Part shown: positions 1 through 9,536 of the stretch, piece after piece
Position numbering within the stretch: the stretch's first letter is position 1
Layout: each line of letters starts with the position of its first letter
Source: Rhizorhabdus wittichii RW1
Lineage (GTDB): Bacteria; Pseudomonadota; Alphaproteobacteria; Sphingomonadales; Sphingomonadaceae
NCBI GenBank assembly: GCA_000016765.1
Contig: CP000701.1
Location: 1-64,000 of the forward strand
Direction: 5' to 3'
DNA length: 64,000 nucleotides
The notes under the pieces: model-generated
The model's database searches: none
The model's input: the letters and a program-made list of their open reading frames with translations, nothing else
What the model was told of the DNA's origin: nothing
Position numbers and translations under genes: made by a program

Positions 1-9
1 AGCCGGACC

Positions 10-1215
10 TTAAACACGCTCCAGCAGCATTGCGATACCTTGCCCAACTCCTACGCACATGAACGCGAGCGCATAACGACCACCAGTGCGGTGCAGTTCC
101 TCAACTGCGGTCAACGCAAGCCGCACTCCAGACATCCCCAATGGGTGACCGAGAGCTATTGCTCCCCCATTTGGATTAACGCGCTGATCGTATGGTTGAA
201 TTTTAAGATCACGCAGCACCGCGAGCGCTTGTGAGGCAAAGGCTTCGTTGAGTTCGATAACGTCGATATTATCGAGGCCCAAACCCGCCCGGCTAAGCAC
301 TTTGCGAGCCGCATTGACCGGCCCGATACCCATTACCCGCGGTGCGACGCCGGCTGCTGACATGGCAACCACACGGGCTCTTGGTGTAAGGCCGTTTGCC
401 ACCGCAGCGGCCTCGGACGCAATCAGCATGGCTGCAGCACCATCATTGACGCCAGATGAGTTGCCCGCGGTTACGGTGCCATCTGGGTGCACGATCGGCT
501 TCAATCGCATCAACGATTCGATCGTCGTGTCATGTCGGGGGTGCTCATCGCGATCAATCACGATGAAATCGTCCTTTCTCTGCGGTATGCGCACCGCAAC
601 GATCTCAGCGGCGAGTCTTCCATTGACTTGCGCCACCGCCGCCTTCGCCTGGCTTGCCAGTGCGAAAGCGTCTTGCGCCTCGCGGCTGATGCCCCATTCC
701 TTTGCCACGTTCTCACCGGTTTCGGGCATCGAGTCGACGCCGTAGGCAGACTCCATGGCCGGGTTGACGAGACGCCAGCCGATTGTCGTATCCTCGATCT
801 TTTGGCTCCGGGAAAATGGTGCATCGGCCTTGCCCATGACAAAGGGGGCGCGGCTCATGCTTTCCACGCCGCCGGCCAGCATCAGGTCCGCGTCCCCTGC
901 GCGGATGGAGCGGGCCGCCAGACCGACAGCGTCCAAGCCCGAACCGCACAGGCGGTTCACTGTGGTTCCGGGGACCGCCACCGGCAGCCCTGCCAGCAGC
1001 ACGGCCATTCGCGCCACGTTCCGGTTGTCTTCGCCAGCCTGGTTGGCACAGCCGAACAACACATCATCGACGCGGGACCAGTCCAGCGCCGGGTTACGAG
1101 CCTTGAGCGCAGCGAGCGGCACAGCCGCGAGGTCGTCAGGCCGGATTGACGAGAGCGCGCCGCCGAAGCGCCCGATGGGTGTACGGACGGCATCGCAAAT
1201 AAACGCCTCTGTCAT
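10..1215 (-). CDS. dxnH: 3-oxoadipyl-CoA thiolase (acetyl-CoA acyltransferase)
   Basis: Thiolase of about 401 residues, expected to split 3-oxoadipyl-CoA with CoA into succinyl-CoA and acetyl-CoA, the last step of the hydroxyquinol branch. The nucleophilic cysteine lies in VNRLCGSG near residue 90, the GHPLG histidine motif and the C-terminal FMCVGVGQG cysteine motif are present, and the protein ends normally in an LLERV-type tail. The reading frame runs upstream to 1404, but that part is arginine-rich shadow sequence inside the preceding gene. The ATG at 1215 matches the family start and overlaps the stop of the CoA-transferase subunit (ATGA), so translation is probably coupled. The symbol follows my memory of the RW1 dxn locus; by function it is a pcaF homologue. 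Confidence 0.93.
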   Translation of the reverse strand: MTEAFICDAVRTPIGRFGGALSSIRPDDLAAVPLAALKARNPALDWSRVDDVLFGCANQAGEDNRNVARMAVLLAGLPVAVPGTTVNRLCGSGLDAVGLAARSIRAGDADLMLAGGVESMSRAPFVMGKADAPFSRSQKIEDTTIGWRLVNPAMESAYGVDSMPETGENVAKEWGISREAQDAFALASQAKAAVAQVNGRLAAEIVAVRIPQRKDDFIVIDRDEHPRHDTTIESLMRLKPIVHPDGTVTAGNSSGVNDGAAAMLIASEAAAVANGLTPRARVVAMSAAGVAPRVMGIGPVNAARKVLSRAGLGLDNIDVIELNEAFASQALAVLRDLKIQPYDQRVNPNGGAIALGHPLGMSGVRLALTAVEELHRTGGRYALAFMCVGVGQGIAMLLERV

Positions 1216-1874
1216 GCAACCAGGCCGCACTTGACCTGGGTAGTGTCGACAGGAGCGCCGGTTTTGGCGAGCACCTCTGCGATGATCACGCCTGGCGCCA
1301 GCTCGACCAGCGTCAGGCCGCCAGCCTTTTTGTCGCAGGCAAGCACGGCAAGATCGGTGATGATGAGATCGACAACACCGCGACCGGTAAGCGGCAGCGT
1401 ACACTTTGTCAGAATCTTCGGGTCGCCATGTTTGCTGGTGTGTTCCATTATCACGACAATGCGTTTGACCCCCGCGACGAGGTCCATAGCCCCGCCCATG
1501 CCCTTCACCATCTTCCCAGGAATGGTCCAGTTGGCGATATCGCCATTTGCCGCGACTTCCATCGCCCCCAGGACGGTCAGGTCAATATGCCCGCCGCGGA
1601 TCATTGCGAAACTATCGGCCGATGAAAAGAAACTCGACGTCGGCAAGGCCGTGATCGTCTGCTTGCCCGCGTTGATGAGGTCGGGATCGGCCTCGCCTTC
1701 GTAAGGGAACGGTCCCATGCCGAGCATGCCGTTTTCCGACTGCAAGGTTACGTCCATCCCTTCGCGAATGTAATTTGCCACCAGGGTCGGGATGCCTATG
1801 CCAAGGTTGACGTAGTAACCGCTCTTGAGTTCCTGCGCAGCCCTGGCCGCCATTTCTTCACGCGTCCAAGGCAT
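1212..1874 (-). CDS. dxnG: 3-oxoadipate:succinyl-CoA transferase, subunit B
   Basis: Beta subunit (about 220 residues) of a two-subunit class I CoA-transferase that moves CoA from succinyl-CoA to 3-oxoadipate. Visible family features are the N-terminal [12 protein letters not shown] stretch and the [12 protein letters not shown] segment carrying the catalytic glutamate. The ATG at 1874 begins [11 protein letters not shown], the usual start, and shares bases with the TGA of subunit A; a longer frame to 1976 is not supported. It lies between subunit A and the thiolase with 4-base overlaps on both sides, the tight packing of a single operon. It is a PcaJ homologue. Confidence 0.93.
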   Translation of the reverse strand: MPWTREEMAARAAQELKSGYYVNLGIGIPTLVANYIREGMDVTLQSENGMLGMGPFPYEGEADPDLINAGKQTITALPTSSFFSSADSFAMIRGGHIDLTVLGAMEVAANGDIANWTIPGKMVKGMGGAMDLVAGVKRIVVIMEHTSKHGDPKILTKCTLPLTGRGVVDLIITDLAVLACDKKAGGLTLVELAPGVIIAEVLAKTGAPVDTTQVKCGLVA

Positions 1875-2584
1875 CAAACAGTCTCCCGAGGGCGAGTAGT
1901 CATTTTTTCGATCCGCTTTTCGTTGATCGTCGAAACGACGATGCGGTCTACGTAGATACCGGGCGTATGGATGCAATCGGGATCGAACGTGCCTGGCTCA
2001 ACGATTTCTTCGACTTCGACTACTGTGACCTTGGCTGCGGTCGCCATGTTGGGGTTGAAATTGCGCGCAGTTTTGCGGAACATCAGGTTACCCGCCGGAT
2101 CGGCGCGCCAAGCCTTGATAATCGCCAGATCGGCCCGCAGCCAGGTTTCGCGGACATAGTCCTCATCATCAAACTGTTCCACCGGCTTGCCCTCGGCGAC
2201 CACAGTCCCGACCCCGGTCCGGGTGTAGAACGCCGGTATTCCTGCACCGCCGGCGCGAATCCGCTCGGCAAGCGTGCCTTGCGGATTGAGCTCGAGTTCC
2301 AGTTCGCCCGACAGGTATTGCTGCTCGAACAGTTTGTTCTCGCCGACGTAGGACGAAATCATCTTCCGTATCTGGCGCGTCTCCAAGAGCATCCATAGGC
2401 CGAAGCCATCGGCCCCGGCATTGTTGGAAATCACCGTGAGGTTATTTGCCCTCGATGCTCTGATTTCCGGAATGAGGCTCTCCGGGTTTCCCGACAGTCC
2501 GAACCCACCAGACATGATGGTCATACCGTCAAAAAGCAGGCCTTCCAGCGCTGCGCCGGGATTCGAGTAGATCTTTTTGCTCAT
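1874..2584 (-). CDS. dxnF: 3-oxoadipate:succinyl-CoA transferase, subunit A
   Basis: Alpha subunit (about 236 residues) of the CoA-transferase, partner of the gene immediately downstream. The N-terminal [20 protein letters not shown] region with its glycine-rich loop is diagnostic of class I alpha subunits (PcaI, ScoA, AtoD). The chosen ATG at 2584 gives [15 protein letters not shown] and overlaps the stop of the hydroxyquinol dioxygenase by 4 bases. It activates 3-oxoadipate made by the maleylacetate reductase of the same operon so that the thiolase can cleave it. Family assignment is secure; substrate is inferred from context. Confidence 0.93.
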   Translation of the reverse strand: MSKKIYSNPGAALEGLLFDGMTIMSGGFGLSGNPESLIPEIRASRANNLTVISNNAGADGFGLWMLLETRQIRKMISSYVGENKLFEQQYLSGELELELNPQGTLAERIRAGGAGIPAFYTRTGVGTVVAEGKPVEQFDDEDYVRETWLRADLAIIKAWRADPAGNLMFRKTARNFNPNMATAAKVTVVEVEEIVEPGTFDPDCIHTPGIYVDRIVVSTINEKRIEKMTTRPRETV

Positions 2585-3480
2585 GCAACGTGCGCCAGTA
2601 CAAAGTCGTGATGAAGCTCTAGCCACTTACCGTCCATCGCCTTGCCGTCCGGCGCAGTTCCACCTTCGCGAGGTTCATAGTTGCGGATGAGCGATGACTT
2701 GACGCCGAAAACAACATCCGACGTAAGGTATTTGTCGCCCTGCGCAAAGAGGTGTGTCACCAACCTGCGATAACCCGGTGCCGTGATCATGTAGTGGACA
2801 TGCTCAGGGCGAAAGGGATGACGCCCCTGGGCATCCAGCATCTTGCCGACCGGACCATCATTAGGGATGGGATAGGCCGCTGGCCTCACCGTCCACGCAC
2901 GGAAGCTGCCGTCCGATTGGCTGAGGAAGCGCCCCCGCCCGGCGAGCTCCGAACGTTCCTCCAGCTTCTGCAGGTCGTAATAACCTTCGTCGTTCGAATG
3001 CCAGATATCGACCTTGGCGCCGACGATCGGTTCCCCCGCTTCATTGCGAACGGTGCCGGAAAGGTATAGCGGCACACCTTCGAGATAGCCGCGCATGTCA
3101 GCACCATCCTCGAAGCTGGGCGGCTCGACATAGAACGGGCCGAACACGGTGGTCTCTGTCGCCCGACCCGGCAGCCGGTGGTTAATCGCGTCCACCAGCA
3201 TCGAAACACCAAGCACATCCGACAACAGGATGAACTCCTGCCGGGTATCGGTACACATGTGACCGGTCTTGGTGAGAAACTCAATCGCCGCGCCCCACTC
3301 CGCTTCAGTAGGCTCAATTTCACGGATAAATGCGTGCAGATGCCGGATCAGGGCTTCGCTGATCTGCTTGACCCTTGGATCCTTTGCGCCCGCGACACTC
3401 TGCAGGACTGTCTGCGTCAGGTTGTGCTCGTCAAAGCTGCCTGCTGCTGGAGCGGCAGCACTCTCTTCCTCAGAGGTCAT
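2581..3480 (-). CDS. dxnE: hydroxyquinol 1,2-dioxygenase (intradiol)
   Basis: Intradiol Fe(III) dioxygenase of 299 residues that opens hydroxyquinol (1,2,4-trihydroxybenzene) between the two vicinal hydroxyls, giving maleylacetate. The expected two tyrosines and two histidines are visible: Tyr168 in DEGYYDL, Tyr203 in RPAAYPIP, and His227/His229 in RPEHVHYM. The N-terminal helical dimerisation domain of catechol and hydroxyquinol dioxygenases precedes the catalytic sandwich. Its location between maleylacetate reductase and the CoA-transferase favours hydroxyquinol over catechol as substrate. The next gene upstream in the operon ends 24 bases away. Confidence 0.93.
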   Translation of the reverse strand: MTSEEESAAAPAAGSFDEHNLTQTVLQSVAGAKDPRVKQISEALIRHLHAFIREIEPTEAEWGAAIEFLTKTGHMCTDTRQEFILLSDVLGVSMLVDAINHRLPGRATETTVFGPFYVEPPSFEDGADMRGYLEGVPLYLSGTVRNEAGEPIVGAKVDIWHSNDEGYYDLQKLEERSELAGRGRFLSQSDGSFRAWTVRPAAYPIPNDGPVGKMLDAQGRHPFRPEHVHYMITAPGYRRLVTHLFAQGDKYLTSDVVFGVKSSLIRNYEPREGGTAPDGKAMDGKWLELHHDFVLAHVA

Positions 3481-3504
3481 GGTCTTCTCCTGCGAATGTT
3501 ACAT

Positions 3505-4575
3505 CTATAATACGGAGGGTAGGCTGCCGGCCCATGCATGGCTTAAAATCCGGGCGATGTCGTCTTCAACGAACGGCCTCGGGTTGGGATAAGGGGTCGC
3601 TACTGCGAGGCGTGCTGCGTCAGCAACGCCCGACTCGGGCATGCCCAGCGATGCGAGCGAAGTCGGTGCACCCAGCCTGGCGGCAAGTTGATGCAGGGCC
3701 AAGGCGGGGTCGGCATGGCCGACCGCGCGAGCCAGGCGGTTCCGCGCATCGGGCACAACCTCAAGGTTGTACGCCAGCACGTGCGGGAGCACGACGCTGT
3801 GTGTTTCTGCGTGGGGTAGATCGAATGTTCCGCCAAGCACATGACAGAGCTTGTGATGTAGCGCCATGCCGACAAGCCCAAGGCAAATGCCACACAGCCA
3901 AGCCCCTTCCAACGCATCTGACCGTGCGACCACATTCGCGGGATCATTCGCTAGCCGCGGCAATGCTCCAACAAGGGCCCGCACGCCTTCTTCGGCGATC
4001 ATTGCCACGACAGGGCTGACGTTTGGTGCGTAAAGCGCTTCGGCCGCATGGGCGATGGCATTGAGGCCAGATGTCACCGACAAGGCCACCGGCAGGCCAA
4101 GAGTCAGTTCGACATCGTAGATCACGGTTTCCGGCAAAACCTTAAGCGACCTCCGGGTGACCTTCAACCCGTTCTCGGTCTCACCGAGAATGGGAGTCAC
4201 CTCGGATCCGGCATATGTCGTGGGAATGACCACTTGGGGCAAATCCGTGCGCAATGCGATCGCCTTCGCCAGTCCGATGGTGGATCCGCCGCCGATCGCG
4301 ATGACACCATCAGCGCCCAATTCGCGTACCCGCGCACAGGCCTGCTCGGAAACATCCGTCGGCGTGTGCATACGCGCGCCAGAGAACAGCCCGGCGCCGT
4401 TGACCCCCAGCAGGTCGCATACCGCTAGCCCCTGTTCCGCCTGACCGGGTGTTGACAGCACCAAGGCACGCTTGATGCCAAGCCTTTCAGCCTCTTCGGG
4501 CAAGCCGCCCAGCGTCCCGACACCGAACAGGACCCGGGACGGCAATGTCTCGTGAATGAAGCGCCCGACCGACAT
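3505..4575 (-). CDS. dxnD: maleylacetate reductase
   Basis: Iron-alcohol-dehydrogenase-family enzyme of 356 residues that reduces maleylacetate to 3-oxoadipate with NAD(P)H. The nucleotide-binding GGGSTIG is at residues 95-101, preceded by the typical ADGVIAIG strand, and TTYAGSEVTPI follows as in other maleylacetate reductases. The start ATG at 4575 overlaps the last base of the monooxygenase stop codon. Context is decisive: monooxygenase, reductase, intradiol dioxygenase and CoA-transferase follow one another, so the product of the dioxygenase is the substrate here. Confidence 0.93.
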   Translation of the reverse strand: MSVGRFIHETLPSRVLFGVGTLGGLPEEAERLGIKRALVLSTPGQAEQGLAVCDLLGVNGAGLFSGARMHTPTDVSEQACARVRELGADGVIAIGGGSTIGLAKAIALRTDLPQVVIPTTYAGSEVTPILGETENGLKVTRRSLKVLPETVIYDVELTLGLPVALSVTSGLNAIAHAAEALYAPNVSPVVAMIAEEGVRALVGALPRLANDPANVVARSDALEGAWLCGICLGLVGMALHHKLCHVLGGTFDLPHAETHSVVLPHVLAYNLEVVPDARNRLARAVGHADPALALHQLAARLGAPTSLASLGMPESGVADAARLAVATPYPNPRPFVEDDIARILSHAWAGSLPSVL

Positions 4576-6269
4576 TACAGAGCCCCAGCCTCCGTCGCGA
4601 CTTGCGACGTCGACGCAACATGGCCAAGCAATTGGTCGAATACAGCGTTGGCGTCGTAGGGTTCACGATGACGCCAGCCAACGATCTGGTCGGGGCGAAT
4701 GATGACGCAATCGCTTTCATACAGTGCGCGCGCTTCGCTCGTGGGCACGTCGACCACTTTAAGATCGAGGCCTCGCGCTTCCGCCGCCGCGATGAGATCG
4801 GCACCGGCACCTGCCCCGGGTACAAGCCTAAGCAGCGTCCATTCGAAGCCAAACGTGTCGTAAAGGCTGCGCCCGTCGTCCAGCCAGATGTGTGGCGGCC
4901 TCCCACCTGGGGTTGCACTTTGGATATATTCGTTGCGCGTATCTGGAGGCGCATCGCTGCCGTCGGGCACTATCACCGCCGATCCATCATAGCGTCCGCC
5001 AAATGTTACGCCAGGGATGTTGAATTCCTTGCGCGCATGAGTGTTGAGATAGTCGCTCGCTTCTTTCCGCGCTGCCACACCTTCCGGCGAATCCTCTTCC
5101 AGTGCGGGGCTTGGAATGAAATTCCCGATCGAATCCGCAAGGCCGCGCGCATAGCCTGTATTGCGCTTGGCCAGCTTGCTTCGTTCGAATTCATAACTTG
5201 CCAAAAGTTCCGGCCCCGCCTGCCCCTTCAATATTGCGGCGAGCTTCCAGCCCAGATTAACCGCATCCTCGACTGCGGTGTTGTAACCAAGTCCGCCCGC
5301 CGGGGTGAACAAATGAGCCGCGTCGCCCGCAAGGATGACGCGGCCAGAAACCATCTGCTCGACATAAAGCGCATGCCCTGCAACCCAAGTGCCCATGTCG
5401 ATGATTTCAATATCGAGCGCCATTCCCATGACTTGCTGGAAAAGTTCATGCGCACGCGCTTCATCGATCGTGGCGTCCTCGCCCGGCTTGAGCTGCGTAT
5501 GGAAGGAGAATTCGTCCTTGCCGTTGACCGCTGCCAACCACGATCTGCGCTCGCGATTGAAAGCCCAGTACATCCACGCGCGCGAAGCCTTAACCTGATC
5601 GTAGAAGTCCGGCGCGCGAAGATAGAGTGCCACCATCGTTCCACCGAAGAAGTCTCTATGGACGCCGGTCTCGCCTGCGTAACTGATCCCCAGCGCCGAG
5701 CGGACAATGCTTCGCGCGCCATCCGCTCCCACTAGGTACTCGGCCCTTATTTTCTGTTGCTTGCCGGTTGCGGCCTCTTCCACGGTCGCGCTCACGCCGT
5801 CGGCGCCCTGCTCGAAGTCGATCATGCGCCAGCCGTAGTTGACCGACGCCAACTCGCTCGCTTCGGCATGGCGGCGAAGAACCTCTTCGACATACATCTG
5901 TGGAACCCGGTGGGGCAGTTCGGCACCGGTCCACGAGCCCCCAATCTTGCGGATCGCGGCGTCAGCATCGCCCGAAGATGGCAACTGGAAGCGTGCCAGT
6001 TCTTGCTTCGAATAGCGCGTGAAGTAGGCAATATCCGTCGGATAGTCCTTCGGCAGGCCAAGAGAGCGGATTTCCTTCGAAAAGCCCAACCGGCGGTAAT
6101 GCTCCATGGTCCGGGCCTGGGTTGCATTCGCTTGTGGATTTTTCGCTGTCCGCGGCTTGGCGTCTAGCAGGATTGAGGGAATCCCCCTCCGCGACAGGTC
6201 AATCGAAAGCATCAACCCGCACGGCCCGCCACCAACAATGAAAACCTTCTTCTCTGAACAAGGCAGCAT
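4575..6269 (-). CDS. dxnC: FAD-dependent 4-hydroxysalicylate monooxygenase
   Basis: Class A flavoprotein monooxygenase of 564 residues, expected to hydroxylate and decarboxylate 4-hydroxysalicylate to hydroxyquinol. The FAD GxGxxG motif (VGGGPCG) lies about residues 12-18, the second FAD motif as GADGARSIV, and the GD motif as ILAGDAAHLFTPAGG; a thioredoxin-like C-terminal domain of the phenol/MhpA type completes it. The ATG at 6269 has AGAGGA at good spacing and begins just before the Rossmann strand. In-frame ATG at 6293 and a longer open frame to 6467 exist, and the published protein may have been called from the longer frame. The function is recalled for RW1 and fits the neighbouring genes. 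Confidence 0.88.
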   Translation of the reverse strand: MLPCSEKKVFIVGGGPCGLMLSIDLSRRGIPSILLDAKPRTAKNPQANATQARTMEHYRRLGFSKEIRSLGLPKDYPTDIAYFTRYSKQELARFQLPSSGDADAAIRKIGGSWTGAELPHRVPQMYVEEVLRRHAEASELASVNYGWRMIDFEQGADGVSATVEEAATGKQQKIRAEYLVGADGARSIVRSALGISYAGETGVHRDFFGGTMVALYLRAPDFYDQVKASRAWMYWAFNRERRSWLAAVNGKDEFSFHTQLKPGEDATIDEARAHELFQQVMGMALDIEIIDMGTWVAGHALYVEQMVSGRVILAGDAAHLFTPAGGLGYNTAVEDAVNLGWKLAAILKGQAGPELLASYEFERSKLAKRNTGYARGLADSIGNFIPSPALEEDSPEGVAARKEASDYLNTHARKEFNIPGVTFGGRYDGSAVIVPDGSDAPPDTRNEYIQSATPGGRPPHIWLDDGRSLYDTFGFEWTLLRLVPGAGAGADLIAAAEARGLDLKVVDVPTSEARALYESDCVIIRPDQIVGWRHREPYDANAVFDQLLGHVASTSQVATEAGAL

Positions 6270-6516
6270 CCCGATCCTCTCGCATATCGACATTATGCGA
6301 AACCTAATCGGCCTGCTCAATTTAGTCAACCAACCTGACCATTTAATTATATGAACTCTTTTGGGGGTGATCTGCCCCTTCCCGGGGCGGGGGGGGGGCA
6401 AATTATTTGGAGATTTGGCCCTTCCCGTAAGGTGGACTACAAATTCGCATTTCCGCCAAGCTCCCATTAGAGATTACATCTTGTAATAAAAGGATAACTT
6501 TGGAGGATCGTTAAGT
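6270..6516. other. intergenic gap between dxnC and fdx3 with a G10 tract
   Basis: A 247-base stretch with no convincing gene. It holds a run of ten G residues at 6389-6398 directly after a short CCCGGGGC element, then AT-rich sequence. This is the largest break between fdx3 and the hydroxyquinol genes, so it could hold a second promoter or an attenuating structure for dxnC-dxnH, but no clear -35/-10 pair or T-tailed hairpin was seen on the minus strand. Confidence 0.45.
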
Positions 6517-6837
6517 TCAATCAAGATTGTTGGACACCAAGAGCCTGATGCCATCAAGCTCTTGGGTCATTTTGATTTGGCATGAAAGCCGCGCCTCCGG
6601 TGGCGCCTCGTCGCAGAAACCAAGAAGTTCTGCTTCAGAGGGGAATGCAGGAGGCAATATAGATTGCCATTCAACAGGCACACGAACCCTGCAAGTAGCA
6701 CAGGCTAGACCGCCGCTGCATTCACCTAGAATTCCAGGAATGCTATTATAAAGACCTGCGTGCATCAAATCGACGCCGACATCGACGGTCGTTTCCAATT
6801 CACTTCCGTCTTCAGATACATAAATTACTTTGGGCAT
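6517..6837 (-). CDS. fdx3: [2Fe-2S] ferredoxin, putidaredoxin type
   Basis: Small electron carrier of 106 residues. Four ligand cysteines fit the adrenodoxin/putidaredoxin spacing: Cys40, Cys46 and Cys49 in GECSGGLACATCR and Cys86 in RLSCQI. It can pass electrons from a ferredoxin reductase (a candidate, RedA2, lies at 32517-33746) to an oxygenase. It lies in the dxn operon between the TonB receptor and the monooxygenase gene. In RW1, as I recall, a different ferredoxin (Fdx1) encoded elsewhere is the proven partner of the dioxin dioxygenase, so the role of Fdx3 is less sure. The ATG at 6837 begins MPKVIYVSEDG; the frame upstream to 6990 is overlap with the receptor gene. Confidence 0.92.
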   Translation of the reverse strand: MPKVIYVSEDGSELETTVDVGVDLMHAGLYNSIPGILGECSGGLACATCRVRVPVEWQSILPPAFPSEAELLGFCDEAPPEARLSCQIKMTQELDGIRLLVSNNLD

Positions 6838-6964
6838 CACTATTATCTCCCATCCGAGAGATGGTGCATCAGATTGAGCTAAGGAGGATGGTCCGTTCCT
6901 ATTTTTGTGCCAATGACGGAAAGCGATTCGAATACAATCGCCCCGCACGCCTCTGCCTAACCAA

Positions 6965-9391
6965 TTAGAACTTGAGACCAGCGCGTACACCCCAAGTGCG
7001 TGGAGGTGCTATACTACTCGATACCCATCCCTGGACGAAGGCGGAACTCTGCCCACTGCCGCCTGTATAGATCACTTCATCAGTAATGTTGCGGACATAT
7101 CCACTAATGAACCAGCGATCACCAGCGGCCGTATAGGTCAACGAAGCGGAGAGATTTGCGTAGGAGCCCTGCTTTTGAATGGGAAGGAACTCGGTGAAAA
7201 GGTAGGCACTGCTGGCAAACGACAGGTCACCACCAAGGGCAACAGTTCCGCCATTCGCCATGTCAAATGACTGCGTGAACCCGGCCGATCCTGACCATTT
7301 CGGTGAGCGCACAAGTGGGAAGCCGGAGCAATCCACAGTCGCAAATCCGCCAGAATAGGTCTGGATGCAGCCAGTCCGGCCCGGTGGCACAAACTGCGTC
7401 GGCTGGGTAATCACGAAGCTATCATACTTCGAATCAACATAATCCACCGCTCCGTGAAGCGTCATGCCGTGCCACGGCCTTGCTTCAAGACTTACGCTCG
7501 CGCCCTTGATCGTCGACTTGCCCGCATTCTGCGTCAGAATCGTAACGAGGCCGGCTCCATCAAGGCCCTGTGCAGAAAGCTGCAGATTCTTATAATCCCA
7601 ATAGAAGGCCTCAAGGTTGATTTGCAGCCTATTGTTTAGGAACCGATTCTTCAGTCCCACGGTATAAGCAGTGATTGTTTCCGGGGCATAGGATTGCAAC
7701 TTGGTCGGGTCAGTCAAGCTAAGCGCTTGACTAAATCCTCCCGCCTTGAAACCAGTGCTGACATCGGCATAGAACATGCTCGCAGTCGCAACATCGAATT
7801 CGATCCCGGCCTTCCACGTTACCTTATTGAAAGTGATTGCACTTCTGTAGATGGTTGGGTCAGCAGCCAGCAATCGACAGTTCGTTCCAGGAGGGTTGGC
7901 CCCCGGAACTGGTACGTCCGGAAGGCAAGGGATCGGCGGTAGACCGGAGATAACTGGGTCTGGAATAATGACCGATGGAGAGATCGCAGCTTGGGCCAAT
8001 CTATCCGACACACGCTTGTCGCTAGTATAGCGAATTCCGCCCGTCACTCGGAATCGATCTGAAACGTTGAAGGTCAACTGACCGAAGGCAGCAAACGCTT
8101 GCGTGGTCAACGCACCTGTCGTCCGCTGGTTCAGGATCGGCCCAGCTTGAATGGTGAAGTCGTTCGTCTGCTTTTCCTTTAAATAGTAACCGCCGGCGAC
8201 CCATTTCAGGACGCCACTCTCTCCACCCAAGCGCGCTTCCAAAGTATATTGGTCAGATAATTCGCCTTTGGACCTATTTCCAGCAGAGTCATAAACGCCG
8301 CCGACGTTATACATAAAGGATGGCTGCGACGAGAATGCCAAGGTAGAGCGACGATAGCCGGGTATGACAGTCAGCGTCGCCCAATCCAAATCGTAATCGA
8401 GCTGCATATGCCCACCAAACGTCTCGATATCCTGGAATAGCCGACTGTCGGAAGGATTCGCAATCAAGGAGGGCGGAGGCGGGCAGTTACCATTAGGTGC
8501 CGGGTTGCATCCCGCGGCCAGTGCGCCATTGAACTGAGCGGTGGCTGCGGCAATATACGCCGCGCCGGCAGCAGGATCGGTGTTGCCTGTCCACGGCGAC
8601 ATTCCAGGCAACCGGCCCAGAACCGAAAAACCCGTACCGACCCCACCGCGATGGAGATAATTGAGCTGCGCGCGCAGCGACAGCCGACCGGATTTGAACC
8701 TGGCCTGGAACCGCACCGCCTCACGATCATCGTCGTCCCCACCGTTCGAGAGATAGCCGTTTCTGCGGTTTAAACTGTAGGACAGTCGAAATGCGCCATC
8801 ATCGCTCGCAGGAACGTTAAAGGCGCCTTCAATGCCATACTGGTCATAATCGCCCAGGTTTACTTCAGCATAGCCCGAAAATTCACCAAGGACGGGGGCC
8901 ACAGTAATCAGATTGACGGCACCGCCGCTCGCATTTCTGCCGTAGAGCGTTCCTTGCGGTCCCTTCAACACTTCGACACGCTGCAGATCAAAGAAGTTGC
9001 CAGAAATGTCTTGGGGGCGAGAAATGACAACGCCATCGAGGCTGGTCGCTATAGCTGAATTCGAAGTTGCCGTGACACCGTAATCGCCAACGCCACGAAT
9101 ATAAATCATACTGCTCGTGCCTCCAGAAATCTGGAGACCCGGGGCAAGCTTCGCCAAGCTGCCTGCATCCGTGACACCGGCTGAACGCAACTGATCGCCG
9201 CCAAACGCGACAATGGACAGCGCTGCCTTCTGGGTACTTTCCTCGCGGCGCTGTGCAGTGACGACGATATCCTGAATGCCTTCATTTTGGCTCGGCTCAC
9301 TGACTTCGGTTTTCGCACCTGCCTGTGCAAACACCGGTGACGAAACAGTCAAAGCCACAAGGCTTGCGCCGATAAACATACGAGCTTTCAT
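6965..9391 (-). CDS. TonB-dependent outer-membrane receptor
   Basis: Outer-membrane beta-barrel receptor of 808 residues with a plug domain. A signal peptide ends near VFAQA; a plug motif of the type DIVVTAQRREES (the TonB-interacting region of sphingomonad receptors) follows at about residue 42, then LAPGLQISG and the IYIRGVGD plug core. The C-terminus is the aromatic barrel end WGVRAGLKF. The start ATG at 9391 has GGGAGG eight bases upstream. Membership of the dxn operon suggests uptake of the hydrophobic aromatic substrate or a breakdown product, rather than iron siderophores, but the sequence alone does not fix the ligand. Sphingomonads commonly pair such receptors with catabolic operons. 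Confidence 0.93.
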   Translation of the reverse strand: MKARMFIGASLVALTVSSPVFAQAGAKTEVSEPSQNEGIQDIVVTAQRREESTQKAALSIVAFGGDQLRSAGVTDAGSLAKLAPGLQISGGTSSMIYIRGVGDYGVTATSNSAIATSLDGVVISRPQDISGNFFDLQRVEVLKGPQGTLYGRNASGGAVNLITVAPVLGEFSGYAEVNLGDYDQYGIEGAFNVPASDDGAFRLSYSLNRRNGYLSNGGDDDDREAVRFQARFKSGRLSLRAQLNYLHRGGVGTGFSVLGRLPGMSPWTGNTDPAAGAAYIAAATAQFNGALAAGCNPAPNGNCPPPPSLIANPSDSRLFQDIETFGGHMQLDYDLDWATLTVIPGYRRSTLAFSSQPSFMYNVGGVYDSAGNRSKGELSDQYTLEARLGGESGVLKWVAGGYYLKEKQTNDFTIQAGPILNQRTTGALTTQAFAAFGQLTFNVSDRFRVTGGIRYTSDKRVSDRLAQAAISPSVIIPDPVISGLPPIPCLPDVPVPGANPPGTNCRLLAADPTIYRSAITFNKVTWKAGIEFDVATASMFYADVSTGFKAGGFSQALSLTDPTKLQSYAPETITAYTVGLKNRFLNNRLQINLEAFYWDYKNLQLSAQGLDGAGLVTILTQNAGKSTIKGASVSLEARPWHGMTLHGAVDYVDSKYDSFVITQPTQFVPPGRTGCIQTYSGGFATVDCSGFPLVRSPKWSGSAGFTQSFDMANGGTVALGGDLSFASSAYLFTEFLPIQKQGSYANLSASLTYTAAGDRWFISGYVRNITDEVIYTGGSGQSSAFVQGWVSSSIAPPRTWGVRAGLKF

Positions 9392-9536
9392 TATTTTAAT
9401 CCTCCCCTTCTTGCCGATCTAGGTTCTGTCGCCGCGGCGAAAACCGAACTGAATCGGCGTAAAAACAACCTGTCCACCGACCCTCTTATGTTGGGGGTCA
9501 AACGGATCGGAACTCGTGAAATTTCTTAGCGGCATG

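Noticed and set aside
487-1234. Long plus-strand frames opposite dxnH
   Set aside because: They are shadows of the thiolase gene with no family pattern and no ribosome site; similar shadows opposite other high-GC genes were left out.
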